Positions 26,100 through 38,400 of a stretch of DNA of 64,000 bases are shown piece by piece. Position 1 is the first letter of the stretch; each line of letters starts with the position of its first letter. The DNA is from Anas platyrhynchos (lineage: Eukaryota > Chordata > Aves > Anseriformes > Anatidae), in assembly GCF_047663525.1 (NCBI RefSeq), contig NC_092588.1, forward strand, positions 141,692,001 through 141,756,000. Reading direction: 5' to 3'. The position numbers and the translations under genes were made by a program. The notes under the pieces are model-generated. The model saw only the letters and a program-made list of their open reading frames with translations. It was not told where the DNA came from and made no database searches.

Positions 26100-28210
26100 C
26101 TAGAAGTTCAAGAAGAAGCATCTTACATGTGCTTTAAAGAAGCTTTAAAGAAGAAAACAAGGACATATCCGTGACCTATACTTTTACAAAGACAGCTTGA
26201 AATGGAATTTTGTTCCACTGAGCATAAGATTTTAAATCACTATGTTTTTAGAAATATGAAATGTAATTCTCTTCATAGTCTGAGAAAGACATATAAAGAA
26301 TTCCCTTCTTTATTTTTTTTCAAAACTTCATAAGAGAATCCAGAAACCAAAACATGTATTTATTCAAACTGATGCTTGAGTGAGGAGTTTGAAATTTGTT
26401 AATGACAGAAAGCTAGTTTACATTTTACGTGGTGCCAAGTCCTACTGTCTGGAATGCACATTCCTTGGATACTTTCTTTGAAACGTCTTCCAGTATCCTG
26501 TTTTTTGCTGAAACATTGCATGCCACAAAAGATAATGAACAATGTTAACAAGATAGGAATGACAGACTATCACATAATGGATATGGCAGATTTGTGTCTC
26601 TGGGAGGAACAATAATTTCTGAATATCCCAGATGCACTTGGGGTACAACTCTGTTTTGACTTATCCTTTATTGAATGTAGACTATCTAGCTCTCTCAGAA
26701 GGCACAAGAATCTACCTTGTTTCCACCAAATGCTAAATGATTCACAAATCTTTTAGTGTAGGGTAGCACTTTAGGTTAGCCAAACAAAGGTATCACAAGG
26801 ACTGCCTGTTCACGTTTTTGCATCTGCTGTTATAAGCTATGTCATATGTCATGTCTTTTTTTGCATAACACTCAGTCATGAATGGACTGTTGAGCTTGGA
26901 GACAACTGACCTTGAAGACATGCCAGTTCTCTCAACTCTTTTTTTCTTTTTAGTGTTTTCTCCCATGGGGTCCTGCTTCCTAGTTCCCTGAGGAAGCTGA
27001 TGTCTGCTCTCCTGAAGTACAGGGTCTGTACACTATCACCTGTCTCCCTGAGGAAGAGTGGATCTTAAACTACTTAACGGCTTTACAACCAAGTTTACCA
27101 CTGATTATCACACCACTGTCCAGTTCTTCCTGATTTGCAAGTAGCAGAATTAGAAGAGCATGGTCAATAGTTGGCTCATTCACCATCTGTGTTAAGGAGC
27201 TGTTGCTGACATGCTCCAGGAACCTTTGCATTGCTTTCATCCCATTGTGTTGGTCTTTCAGCAGATATCAAGGAGGGTGAAGTCTTCTATGAGAACGTCT
27301 GCTTGTGATCTGAAGATTCCCTCAGGTTGTTTAAAGACACTCCATCCAGTTCCTCACCTGACTAGATGGTTTGGAACAACCACGCCTGTGATGCTTACTG
27401 GCCTTTCCTCTGATTCTGACCCATGAGCTCAACCAGCCTGTTGCCAATTCCATAGAAGAAATCCATAAATTTGAACCACTCCTGCAGCCAACAGGCAACC
27501 ACTTCTCTTCTTATTCATAAAGAGTTAGCATGCATGCATCCATCCACAAGACTCCAGGCAGAAGAGCTTCCCACCACGTCTCCATTATTCTGATGATGTT
27601 AACTCTGAACCTGCACACAGAGCTCTAGCTTCTTCTATTGCTTTCTCAGATTGCGTACAACTGACACGTGAGGTGAGCCCTCTTCCAAAGAGTTTGATCT
27701 GTCCTTCCCACCTTCTCACTCCTACTACCCTGCCCTACGTACTTATCACCCTGACCCCTGTTCCTTGATTGAACTGTAAGCTTTTAATACCACCTCCAGT
27801 TAAAAGCTCTTCTAACGAGGTTAGCAAAGATGTTGTCAACAATATCCTCACCCCGCTTTGTCCAGTGGGTCCTATCTCTTTGCCAGCATCTCTGAAAGAC
27901 TGCTGAGTGAGTAGAAGTTGAAGAAATCGAGTCCAACTCTTTGTGCCCCTACTAGTTACTCCCCTGGTTCCCAGTGCAACACATCTGTTATTGCTTTAGC
28001 AGCATTGTTCTGCAAAATTTTTGCTGAGAGCATAGGCAAGTCACAACTCTAGTGCCAGTGATTTCTCCTTGGTGAATTTCAAAGGTCTACCACAAACAGC
28101 AGTGGTATTTAAACATCTAATAGAAAACCATAAACATTTCATAGGAGAATGCAGGAATCTAAGAATAGGCATTGCTACTCGTATTTTCACTATAATTTCA
28201 TAAAACTTAC
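26100..28210 (-). other. ENKUR: ENKUR intron 3
   Basis: A 2.1-kb intron, more than half of it occupied by an ancient CR1 copy (entered separately). The flanking parts show nothing recognisable. Confidence 0.8.
26900..27980 (-). mobile_element. ancient CR1 LINE remnant (endonuclease region of ORF2)
   Basis: Read on the minus strand, degraded CR1 ORF2 endonuclease-region sequence is recognisable. The GxCYRPPDQEEE…DEAFY to LVLMGDFNHPDICW to NTxGxKQSRRFLE order of CR1 is matched by corrupted pieces: NNLRESSDHKQ, then DESNAKVPGACQQ, then YFRRADISFLREL followed by TPWEKTLKRKK near 26950-27040. The part at about 27480-27720 matches the further-upstream CR1 segment containing CCACCACGTCTCC. Many stops and indels mark it as old and dead. 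The edges are approximate. Confidence 0.65.
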
Positions 28211-28437
28211 CTTTTTCTTAATATATTTTGGAACAAGTCCTGAAGTTTCAAGCAGATATTTGTCTCCTTGTCTTCTATCAACATAAATAGGTTGAGGCTT
28301 TTTCGGCAATCCTGTGATAGCAGCAACTGCATTTGTATTTATAAAATTCTTTTTACTCTGAATTCCCATAACTGGGTGATCTGTCCTCCGTGGGACTGAT
28401 AATGCAGGCAATTTCTTACTATCCTGTTCTTTTTTTC
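28211..28437 (-). CDS. ENKUR: ENKUR coding exon 3 (residues 72-147)
   Basis: A 227-bp exon with acceptor CACAG at its right end and donor AAG|GTAAGT at its left. It includes RRTDHPVMGIQSKKNFINTN, a very well conserved enkurin block, then KKPQPIYVDRRQGDKY and SGLVPKYIKKK. It ends in phase 0 just before DYGITPKY, as in mammals. Confidence 0.97.
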
Positions 28438-31400
28438 CTGTGAATTAGGCATGTAAACATTCTCAGTGATAACCTTAGAGAGCTTTGCAGTATAATGTTA
28501 TTACATTTTTGAAGAGAGAAAAATTATGTGCAAAATTACATAAAAACAGAAAGCAACTGTATCTACACTGAGAGGATTGATGGGGAACGTACTATAATGG
28601 AAACTAGTATGCTTGTTGGAATAAGAGAAGTTACATAGCTTAGGAAATACTGTGCTGTTTTGTAGATGAGTTTTCATAGACTATGCCACTCATTACCTCT
28701 TAACTGCAGTAGTATGAGACTTATTTAAAATGTAAGTAGAACTACTTCTACCAGAGATGCTCATTGTCAAGACCCTGAGAGCACTAGGAGACCCTAACCA
28801 GTCCCACCTGGTGCATCCACCCCACAGCCATAGGCCCAGGAGATCCATTTCAGCTCAGCCCTGGGCTGTCAGTCTGTGGCTTAGCTACCTCGCAGGTGTG
28901 CCTGCCCTTAGCCCTGCTCCTGAAGAGCTGTGTGGTATCAGAGGGTGGACCTGGCCTGCTACCCCACCTTGCTTAGGCCATTGATAAGACCCATTTTCAT
29001 CACCACCCTGCTCTGCTTGCACGCCTCTGCTGTGCTGGGTCTGCTGCTGTAGGTGAGATCACTGCCCAGCCGGGGCTGTGGTCACTCTTAATTCCTGGCT
29101 CACCTTCCCTTAGGGAGTAACCCTGTTCTCACTCTTCCATAACACTCATAAACAACTTCTTGCAATGCTTTCTCCAGAGAACACAAGAACCCTTGCCTTT
29201 TCAGTGTAATCTTTTCTCCAATGGACCAACAGAAGGTTAGCAGCCTCCTGAGTTGTCTCACTTCAGGTGAATGATAAAAGACAATTCATTCCCCACCTTA
29301 TTTCCCAACAGATATAGCCCTAACTTACGGTCGTTATCAGAGGGAACTCAGAAGAATCTACAATAGTTTGACTCAGGTTGTCTGAGTTCATGTTCTTCTT
29401 TGACAGAAAGCAAGTCTGTAATATCACATGTGACAGCTCGTTCCTGCAACAGCTGGCTTCCTGATACTGGCCCTAAGAACCAGCACTTTTCTGGGGTTTT
29501 TACAACATGATAGCTTGCCATAACTTAGTACTGCAGGACACAGACTTAAATCTGTTTCTCAATGATGTTATTTTGGAAAACAGCATCTCAGTGAACACCT
29601 GCTCACCCTTACCTGCAGAACACTTGCTTTGGGAGCCCCTGCTTCTTCTAGAGCCAGAAAAAGAGTTTGCTTAAAATGAATGTCAGGGCCCAGTAATAAA
29701 ACAAGATTCAGCTGAAGATTAGGAAACATAGTTTTTGTAGGGAATTGCTGAATAATCAAACTCTAAAGGAATGACATTCTCCCAGACTTTAGGGAAAAAA
29801 AAATCAATCTTTCAGCTTTGTCCTTGCAACCTACTTTTTAACTAGATGGATCAAACTCAGTCTTCAAGGTGGCACAGCTATCATAAACAAAACACCATAA
29901 TCCCACATAGATAACTGGATAGGTTCAAAAGTCTCATGCTTTGAAAGAGCTCATTAAGCAATGTAACTTTTCTGACTAAAGTATGAGACTCCATCCAACA
30001 AAGGTATAAGAACTTTCTGAGTTAATGATGCAGTTCCTTCTCAAGATCTCTTAGGATCTAATCGTAGTTATGAAATTACTAGTTTGGATGGAAGCTGTGA
30101 TGTGTCATAGTCATTTTGAGGTTCTGGTACATTGACTCCAAATGCAAACACCCAAGCGCATATTGCTGTTATGAAGTTCTGAGTCAGCAAGTTGAAACAG
30201 AAATATTGTGAGCTACTTTTCTGAGAAAAATGGGTCAGAATGCTCAATTTCAAAACATAGCCAGTTCGTAGTAAACATAATTTTACAATAGAAATACTTG
30301 AAAGGAACCTTATGGACTGCTGCAAGTTACAGGTGAACTGGTTAGATTTCCTGTGCTCATCTAAAACACTAGTGTAGTAATTTAACTTCTTGAGCTTGGA
30401 AACATTAATGCTCAGATGCCATTAGGTATTACATTCCGTAGAGTGAATGCTGTTCAACTTTCCTGAAAAAGTGAAGACCTAAGTAGAAACCATTCAGGAT
30501 GCCTACAGGACCTAAGGGAACAAAGCTTGCCTTAAGGTTCTGATAATCTGTATTGTCTGAGGCATTAAGCCTCCAAGGCCTCCTGCAATAGTCTGTATTT
30601 TCAGTGCTAAAGTCATTTGTAAGTACCATGCAAATTTGGGTGCTGACTCACACATTCTCTTAGACAGCATTTTTTAATAGAGTACTTCAAGTTCTTCTGT
30701 TTTTTTTTTTTTTTCTTCTTCCTTTTTTTTTTTTTTCCAACCTAAAAACAATTTCAAGCTAAAACTTCCTGATTCAGTTACAAGTTCTGACAGCAATGTA
30801 CTTACAACTCTAGCAGTACTAAGGAGGTCATTCCACCCTTGCAGAGTTGGCCATGATGCTGAACATAAGAACTGCCAACTCCTCATACCCAGAATTATGG
30901 TTTGTGCCTGAAAATAGGATGGTGGAAAACTGGTTCTTTGCAATAAAATATTCCATTTTTTTATTTCTCTAACAAGCAGCTCTGAAAAAAAAAAAAGTTC
31001 TGTGCTCTGAACACTGCCAATTTAATGGTACAAGATTAAGAACCAACAGCGAATACTGAAGAGTAAAAGCTCTATGTTGGTGATAACATCAAGACAGACA
31101 CACATACCTACTTCATGTCTTCAAGCTCTAGAAACAATTAGTTCTCTTTTAATATGCCTGTTAATATTATGTACTTTATTATTAATGATCAGTTGCAGGA
31201 AAGAATGACATATGAATCTAAATTACATAATTGTAAATTGAAACATCAGCAGGATAGAATATACCATCAACAAATCTTCAATATTTAAATAGCTGCAGGC
31301 AAAAGAGAGATAATTTTTCTTTATATTTCATCCAGCTTTGTACCATGACAGAAAATGCTCACTGTATTTACTAATCACATATGTAATCTCCTTTTTGCTT

Positions 31401-31640
31401 CTTTTAGTGTTTTACGCAATAAATAAGAGAGAAACATTTTTGTGAAATAGCAAATTAATTTCAGCATCATAGAGGCTATAAATGGAACAATGGAAACCAA
31501 CCCAGCTTACAAAAATCATTTAAAATTAAATAAATTAAACAAAACAGATCCTCTATAACTATTATTTTCAATATTAATATTAAGAATTCCAATATAATAA
31601 AAAATGCATTGCCTTTCACATATTTAAGGTATGCACTTAC
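28438..31640 (-). other. ENKUR: ENKUR intron 2
   Basis: A 3.2-kb intron. A GC-richer stretch at about 28760-29080 contrasts with the AT-rich surroundings and may be an old unclassified repeat. Poly-T/poly-pyrimidine runs occur at 30701-30737. No extra exon was recognised. Confidence 0.8.
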
Positions 31641-31786
31641 TCGCTGGTAGCTTGGGTTCCTTTGAATGTTTCTTCAGAAAGTTTTTTGGAGACGGCACCG
31701 CAACTTTTGCTGGCCCCATAGTTTTCCACTGAGCTTTACTTTTCTCTATTTCTTGTTTCACAGACGGTCTAAATGTTGATATATAC
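31641..31786 (-). CDS. ENKUR: ENKUR coding exon 2 (residues 23-72)
   Basis: A 146-bp exon with acceptor AG at 31788-31787 and donor GT at 31640-31639 (CGA|GTAAGT). It encodes YISTFRPSVKQEIEKSKAQW, then KTMGPAKVAVPSPKNFLKKH and SKEPKLPA. The MGPAKVxVPSPKxFLKKHSKE block is the conserved N-terminal half of enkurin. It ends in phase 1. Confidence 0.95.
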
Positions 31787-34700
31787 CTTTGATGTTAAAC
31801 AATAGGCATAAAGAAGTTGAAGGTCAGAAAATTATTAAAAATACCTCTTCAAAGATTATACATTTTTGCATTAGTTCATGCCAGAAGACTGAGCTATTTT
31901 GTTTTGTACTCTCCCAAACAAAGGCCATCATCATTCATATAACCTCTATCTTAAAAGTATGCTCAGCACCACACTGATAAGTTGTACTTCTGATTCTGAA
32001 GCTAGCTTGCTTCTTCCTCCTCCTCTTGTGTCTCCAAGGCCAGTATTATCACAATTTGGCAAACAGTTCCTGTATCATATAAATACTGAACACAGACATT
32101 CTGAAGCTCAGCACTGCTTTGAATGTTGCTTACTAAGTCTGACAAAAACATGAATTCTTTATTTTTATTAGGTTATATGTTACACACTTTGGTCTTTGAT
32201 TTTAAACTACATTTTGAAAAAAATATTAATTTACATGGCTTTTTGTTTTGTTCAAAAATGCATCCTAAATATGTAGCTGTTGTGCATCTACATGAAAATA
32301 TTAATCATGAGCCTACTTTGTTGGATTTTGTACATTTGAAAATCTGTAGTCTGAGGGAGATGCAAACACCAACGTATCTCATGTTTCAGAACCTGCAGTT
32401 GCAGTAGGACCTTGCGTAACAGTAATTAAACATAACAGAGGAAAAAGCTCAGTTGGCTTGAAAAGATACGAGATCTGTATTGATAATGAGAACATTCAAT
32501 GTTTCACTCTGTGGAATGAAACGGATTTTAGAGGTACATAAAACCTCATGCTTCAGGAAATACTTCAAACATTGTTGAGAGTTGGACAGAATGTCCTTGA
32601 ACATCACCTTATCTTATTAACGTCCAGCCACTGCATCACTGTCTCAGTGCTCCTGTTGAACCATTTGTTATATGTTATTAAAAGAAACTTGATACACAGC
32701 AAACTCTGTAGTTCTTAAATGGCACAGACCTGAACTACGATCCTGAACTATTGTCATCTGTCATGGTTTTGGCATTGACTTAGAAGGCTAACATGAAAAT
32801 CACAGCAGCTCAGACATGAAAAAACGTATGCACACACTACTGTTTTGGTGTCATGTTGCATATGGAACTGAATTTACCACTTTAATCAAAAGTTTGTAAA
32901 CATGCTGCAAAAGAAGCCAAATACTGATCATTAGCTGATCAGCAGTGATTTGCCACCATCTGAAACATTGCTTGCATGGACACTTTCCTGAAGAAGCAGA
33001 ACTCATGAAGTTAAGGCTACCTCAGTACCTTCTAAAATCTAGTCATCTTTAGGAAACATGTCATTTTAACTACATACATAAGATTATATATAGTTCAAGA
33101 AATACTCTATAGTTATATGGAAGGATTTTTGTGTGTGTGTGTGAGAAATTCTTGGCAAACAGCCATATTTTTAGGCATGAACCTACCACATTCAGAAACT
33201 ACTGTCTTCCTCACCGTTTGGATATGTATCCACATGTTAGATAAAGGTAGTGACTTTATGATGATTTACTTATTTTGAGAAGTTTGACCTATTAGCATGC
33301 ACACTGTCTTGAAAAGGGAAAGATAACAAGAAGGTATTGAGCTTATTCCATACTGGCATAAAGTTTAAAGCTGTCTTTTTACAATGCCGTTTGAATACAG
33401 CTATAGACATCCTCTTTGGACAAAGAGTTGTGACTGTTACATGTTTTGATGACTGACATATGGCCAAAACAGTAACTAAATGGTGTCATACAGCAACAGT
33501 AGATGGTTAGAGAGGGCTGCAAGTAAGAAAACATGGTTATGGGGGACTTCAGAATCTTAATCCATTCAGTATTTGGTAAGGGGAGAAAAGACAATATATT
33601 TATGAAAAGACAGTTAGTTCTTTAAGCCTCCCCTTGGGATATCAAAGTTGGAGAAAATGAAGATGCTTGCCCTGATTTCATGAATAGTACCCAGCCAGGT
33701 GAGAATGAAATAGATATGATCTCATTTTTAAAAAGACTCCAGATTTTGTATGCATGAAAAAAATATGTTCAAGTCATGCTATTAACCAGTTCTGACACTG
33801 TTGTTACCAGCTGGGTACATGGCACATTGCAAAATAAAGCAGGAAGTGAGGTGACAAAATGGAAATCAGTGAGATGGGAAGGGGATTTGGTCTTACTATG
33901 TACAACCCAAATAATCCTTTGCCCATATTGAACCTAATGGACTACAGTCATACAGTATCCAAATCCTTGAGTGGAATTAAGACAGGAGAGGACCTGGTGT
34001 GCTGCTTGCCTTCCATAATGTTGTTTCACTGCACTCTGCCCACCAGAGGCATCCTTCATTCACAGGGGAAATCAAAAAGGGCGTACCATCTATTTTTTAT
34101 ATGGTGTATAAAAGTTCAGAACTAGAAATCTGGCAAGTCTGAACACTTTTACCTGAAAAGCATTCAGACATTGTGCCTTTGTTCTAACAAATGCCACAGA
34201 TATTGCTATTCATTTTACAGCCACTGAGTTATAGCCTGGGTTAACATTTCGCTGAAAGTGCCACGTCTAACGGTGTTCTTCCATACAAATAGCATGAACC
34301 TGAAAATACAACATGTACATCAAATATGAGCTTTACAAAAACCCTCGGAGGATTAATACTAGGCGGGCAGAAGGCATTTTTAATGCTTTTAAGGTAAGGG
34401 GTGAGAAGGAAGCGAAAGAAATGATGTCAGAAGATGCACCTGACGCATGAGAATGCAGGTGTGACACAGAAAAAAAATGAAAAAAAAAAAAAGAGCTTTT
34501 CAGCTGCTCACTGAAAAATCATTAAAAGCTGAAACAACAAAGATGTCACGCAATTCCTGTGCGTGGGACAGATGGCTTCGCAGCTTCCTTGTCATCAGGC
34601 GAGGTGGCACCAAACTGAATCATCAGCGGGCTGCAAACCCCCAGCTGCCAGCCGGTGACTCACCAAGAGGCACGATAACGCCGCAAAAAAAAACATTTTT

Positions 34701-34840
34701 TTTTTAAAGTTACCTTCAAAAAACCTCAAATTTTTAAAATTCCCTGTAAAAACCTCACTGTATTGTTATTATTTTTTAATTACCCGCAAAATACAGCGAT
34801 ACAGCGCCTGGCCCGAGCCGAAGCTCTCAGCCCCACGTAC
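31787..34840 (-). other. ENKUR: ENKUR intron 1
   Basis: A 3.05-kb intron from the CpG-island exon to exon 2. AT-rich, with a short (GT)n near 33130-33142 and poly-A near 34470-34492. Nothing else is recognised. Confidence 0.8.
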
Positions 34841-34908
34841 CTGGGCGGCCTGGCGGGCGGCTCCTGCAGGCGGGGCAGGAGGTTATAGATGCTCTCCGGG
34901 GCCGCCAT
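34841..34908 (-). CDS. ENKUR: ENKUR coding exon 1 (residues 1-23)
   Basis: The ATG at 34908-34906 lies in an ACAAGATGGCGGC context that is also a textbook YY1 site. The peptide MAAPESIYNLLPRLQEPPAR, then PPR, aligns with human enkurin around CIYNLIPSDLKEPPQPPR. The donor is CCCAG|GTACGT, and the last Arg codon is split AG|G. The proline-rich end is the probable SH3-binding stretch. Confidence 0.95.
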
Positions 34909-34933
34909 CTTGTTGCCCAGCGTCGCGGCCGCG

Positions 34934-34962
34934 GTTGCCAGGGAAATGCGTTGCTAGGCGAC
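34934..34962. promoter_or_regulatory. two X-box-like (RFX) motifs upstream of ENKUR
   Basis: GTTGCCAGGGAAAT at 34934-34947 and GTTGCTAGGCGAC at 34950-34962 resemble the RFX X-box (GTTGCC-AT-GGCAAC type). They lie 26-54 bp upstream of the ENKUR ATG. RFX factors drive ciliary genes, so this fits enkurin. Both sites are imperfect in their second half. Confidence 0.6.
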
Positions 34963-35020
34963 AGCGCACCGAGGGGGGCGGGGCTACACCATCGCTCCCC
35001 ACGCCCTCCCCTCGGCGGGT

Positions 35021-35032
35021 TGCGCATGCGCG
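35021..35032. promoter_or_regulatory. NRF1 palindrome 1
   Basis: TGCGCATGCGCG matches the NRF1 consensus (YGCGCAYGCGCR). NRF1 controls many nuclear genes for mitochondrial proteins, which fits the putative mitochondrial THNSL1. Confidence 0.8.
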
Positions 35033-35117
35033 CTTGGAGGAGGTGAAGCTAAGAGCGGCGCGCGTACGCCCGGACTGAGGGCGGGCAGGCGGGGTGCTGA
35101 GGGGAGAGCGGGGTGGC

Positions 35118-35130
35118 TGCGCATGCGCGG
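35118..35130. promoter_or_regulatory. NRF1 palindrome 2
   Basis: TGCGCATGCGCGG is a second NRF1-consensus match 97 bp from the first. Paired palindromes are common in bidirectional CpG-island promoters. Confidence 0.8.
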
Positions 35131-35281
35131 TGTGAGCGTGGAGGGGTGGGGGGGGCGGTACGTGAGGGGCCTGGTGGCGGGCGGGGGGGGGGGTCGTGAG
35201 GGAGGGGGGGGTGGCGGCTGTGGCGGGAGGTCCTCGTCGCGGCCCGCCGGGGCTGCCTTGTCTTTTTTTTCTCTTTTCCAG

Positions 35282-35410
35282 ACCTCGCAGCGCCCAGAAG
35301 CGGGCGTGGCCCCTCCGTGCTGGCGGACAGGACTCCTAAAGCTGCCGCAGTGCCCTGAGATAATGTTTTGGAAGCCTCCCGTGGGTGGGAGTGCCCCACG
35401 GAGCGGGAGC
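35282..35410 (+). other. THNSL1: possible THNSL1 5' UTR exon (right edge unknown)
   Basis: A strong polypyrimidine tract and AG (TTTTCTCTTTTCCAG ending at 35281) precede GC-rich sequence. A good donor (GCG|GTACGTGAG) lies upstream, with GT at 35158-35159. Together they suggest a short first intron (35158-35281) in the THNSL1 5' UTR. The downstream donor of this exon was not determined, and no transcript evidence is available. Confidence 0.3.
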
Positions 35411-35450
35411 TCCCGTGGGGGTTAAGGTCTGTCCCCAGCACGCGCTTTGT

Positions 35451-38400
35451 GCCGCCTCAGTGAGCCTTTATTGCCGTGATCGGGGGGGTGTGAGCCACCC
35501 TGCCACCTCCAGGGGCTCTGAGGGTTTTGTGTGTGGTGACCTATGGACTTCTTCACCCGTGGGTGGCTTTCCTTGGGGAAACGAGGTGGAGTGTGTGCAC
35601 GCAGGTGACTTATTTTTAGCATTTTGGTCTGTGGGAGGGTTGAGGCTGTTTACTTTAGGAGTTTTTTACTCTACATAAAACTCCGAGGAAAGTAAAAGGA
35701 TATTTTTTCTGTGTTAACATTTTTGAAGCATGGTTATTACTTATCTTGACCTGCCTTGAGGTCTTCAACAGCTGCCAACCACCTCTCCCTTCCTTGGGCT
35801 CTGCAGTTTAACCATACCTCATGTCTCTGCAAACTTTGTGTCCATACCAATAACTATAACAACTTTCACTTGAATTCTCGTCATCAGTTGTGGCTGTTAA
35901 AATTTTGGTTATCTGCTAGTGATACATAGGTGCCCTCAGCAGTCCAAGTGGAGGGTTGAAGTGTATTGTCAAAACTTCATTGGAGGTATGGGTAAAAGCA
36001 CTGCTTCAATAAAAAAAAAAATAAATTAAATAAAACAACACAAAAACCTGTTGGTAGAAGTAGCTGTAACTAAAGGTGGTTGGTTTGGTGCTGTAAGCTG
36101 GTAAACTCTCCTAGACATGAAGTCTGATTCAAGATGTTTTTACAGTATAGCTTTGCCACTGGAATAAGAGCGGTTGCGAGCATGTTCACATGTATACTTC
36201 ATGTGGGTGCAAAATTGGATTAAACCGTAGTAGGTTAAATTTTCTGAGCAGCTGAATAAAATTCCCTGCAAATTTCTGCACCAAACTAACTGAGTTGATT
36301 TCAAACAATCCTTTAGGCTGCTTGTAAGTTTATGTAAACATGGCAAGTATGTAACCAGAGAAATCTGTTTCGTCTACAGCTCTCACATTCGGTGTTTTAA
36401 GTTCCTATGTTGTAGATCGATAAAGCACTCCAGATATTACATCCTGCAGCTGTATAGCGTGTACTGTACCTGAAAGGGAATCTGTAGTGCATCTAGACAC
36501 GTAGACAGGTTGCTATGTTTGGCATGATTTGTATGCCCATAGTTCATAAATAAGGTTTGAAGTGATTTCTAGGTTAAAGAAATAAAATCACTAAAATACT
36601 GCCTCTAAGTCTTTTTTGAATCCTGAACGTATTTACATCTGGAAGTTTAAATACCTCTTTCAGGCCCTGTAGCTCTGTATGTTTGTACTCACTACAGTGC
36701 CTTATGATTACAGTATGGCTTTATAATGATGCTGATTGTCACAACTACTCTTCACAGATTTTTTTCTTGTTCTTTTAAATAACTATTACAAAAACCTCTG
36801 CATCTATACATTCTGTGCCCATCTTTACTCTGATTTACACCTTGTAATTACAGCATGCTTACTGTGTCACAGCGCAGGGTGCAAACACAGAATACAGTGA
36901 TGTTTCAGGCACTGGTTTGCAAGCTCGTCTCTCCATGCAGAAGTGAGTGAGTGGAAAGATTTAGCTGATTAGAAGTGCTTTGACTTTGTAACATAAGCTA
37001 ATAGATCAGTAAGACTAAAAGACAGATCTAGGAACGTAGAGCAGGGAACATCTGGAAGCAAAGACTTTTTGTGGTTTTCTCTTACAAAACCTGAACTTCT
37101 ATCGTTTTTGGAGTTGGAGTGACCTGTGTCTCTGGAGTCATTTGATATTGCCCACTGTGATAGGGAACAGCAGGGTTCAAGGACTCTGGTAACCGTAAAT
37201 GTAGTTTAACCCTGAGCAGGTCTTTGGAAGATGGTAGGTTTCCCATTTTGGTGCTCACCTGCCTTCTGCAACTGTAGGCCTGCTTCTGCTCTCTGCAGTG
37301 CTAAAGCACTGTTGGACTGGAGACTGTCTAGAGAAATTGCTCTGAATGGCTGAAAGATTTGGCAGTTTATAGTGAATTCCTTCATTTGTTCTATTTAGTC
37401 TGTCCTGATTAACACAGAAAAACACTTCATCATTAAAAATTATTTTTCTGGACGAAGTAGATGGTATGTAAACAACAAACAAACAAACAAAACCCACCAA
37501 CCATTGTGAAGCAAGTAGCTGGGGTGCTTGCAGTTATATTGAGTCTTTAAAATATAGTTACTAGAAATTGCTGACTACAGTTTTGATTCTGTGTTACGGT
37601 GTCAGGAGGGAATAAAAAGTGCAACTTGAAGCTTAGTGGAGTATTTCTGTCCTGCATATTGTAATGGCTATCCACTAATGCAGTCTTAAATAAAAACGTT
37701 GCTTTTACATATGTTACATTTTAAAAGAATTGATGAATAACCCAAGAGGTGAAATTTTACATCTAAAATGATATAAATTTCCTAAAAGAATGTTCCATGT
37801 TGTTTTTCTTTAAACATTTTGTTCATGAACAGTGAAGACATAATAATAACAAAGTTGTTTGCGTACCTACACTTGAAAAATGACTCGGGAGCAATTTTCT
37901 GTGCAAATGCGTGTGGATTTTTTCCCTGAGCCCTCCTCTTCTATTGAGATCTTGAGTCCTTCACCCTTTGGCTCTAAATATCACACACTTATCATGTTCT
38001 GCAACTCCAGTTGATACTGGCATTGATTTCTGTAAGCAAACAAAGCAATATATTGAGAGTGTCTTGCTTAATCTGTGTTGAGGATGCTGCTTTCCTAGTG
38101 ATTTTTTTTTTTTTTTGAGAGTAGAGTGTCTTCATGATGTTGTGTGTTTCTCTCTCCCACTTTACACCAAATACACCCGATAAAATTCCATTATAGGATT
38201 TCTTGACAATTCCCTTGGTCTGTCATCCCAACAGAAGAGAACTGGATGCAACTCTTCCAGCCTTGCTGTTGCCCAAGTGTGTGAGTTTTCATTGCATTTA
38301 AGAGGGTATTGCAATTTTTGAATTCCTTTTATATAAAGGAAATAAAAGACATCTTGGAGGTAGGAAAAGGCAGTATTTACAATTTTCTGATTACACAAGA

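Larger units (their letters stand above)
21783..34908 (-). other. ENKUR: ENKUR gene (five coding exons)
   Basis: Five exons on the minus strand (34841-34908, 31641-31786, 28211-28437, 25953-26099, 21783-21956) join to 762 nt, 253 codons plus stop, with all phases agreeing. The product is enkurin, an adaptor in motile cilia and sperm flagella, reported to bind TRPC channels, calmodulin and the PI3K p85 SH3 domain. Visible features are an N-terminal proline-rich SH3-ligand-like stretch EPPARPPR (16-23), the conserved block TDHPVMGIQSKKNFINTNA in exon 3, and the C-terminal Enkurin domain with its IQ-like region in exons 4-5. Human enkurin has 256 residues, so the length is as expected. The gene is divergent from THNSL1 and upstream of PRTFDC1 on the same strand. 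Confidence 0.96.
34800..35450. promoter_or_regulatory. bidirectional CpG-island promoter, ENKUR (-) / THNSL1 (+)
   Basis: A GC-rich, CpG-dense block between the ENKUR start codon (34908, minus) and the upstream side of THNSL1 (plus). It carries two NRF1 palindromes, two X-box-like RFX sites and a YY1 site over the ENKUR ATG, with no TATA box. The genes are head to head in human as well, so the shared promoter is probably ancient. Exact start sites are inferred. Confidence 0.85.

Noticed and set aside
35049..35441. 130-codon minus frame and 100-codon plus frame in the ENKUR/THNSL1 island
   Set aside because: Low-complexity Pro/Arg- and Gly-rich translations of a CpG island with no relative.
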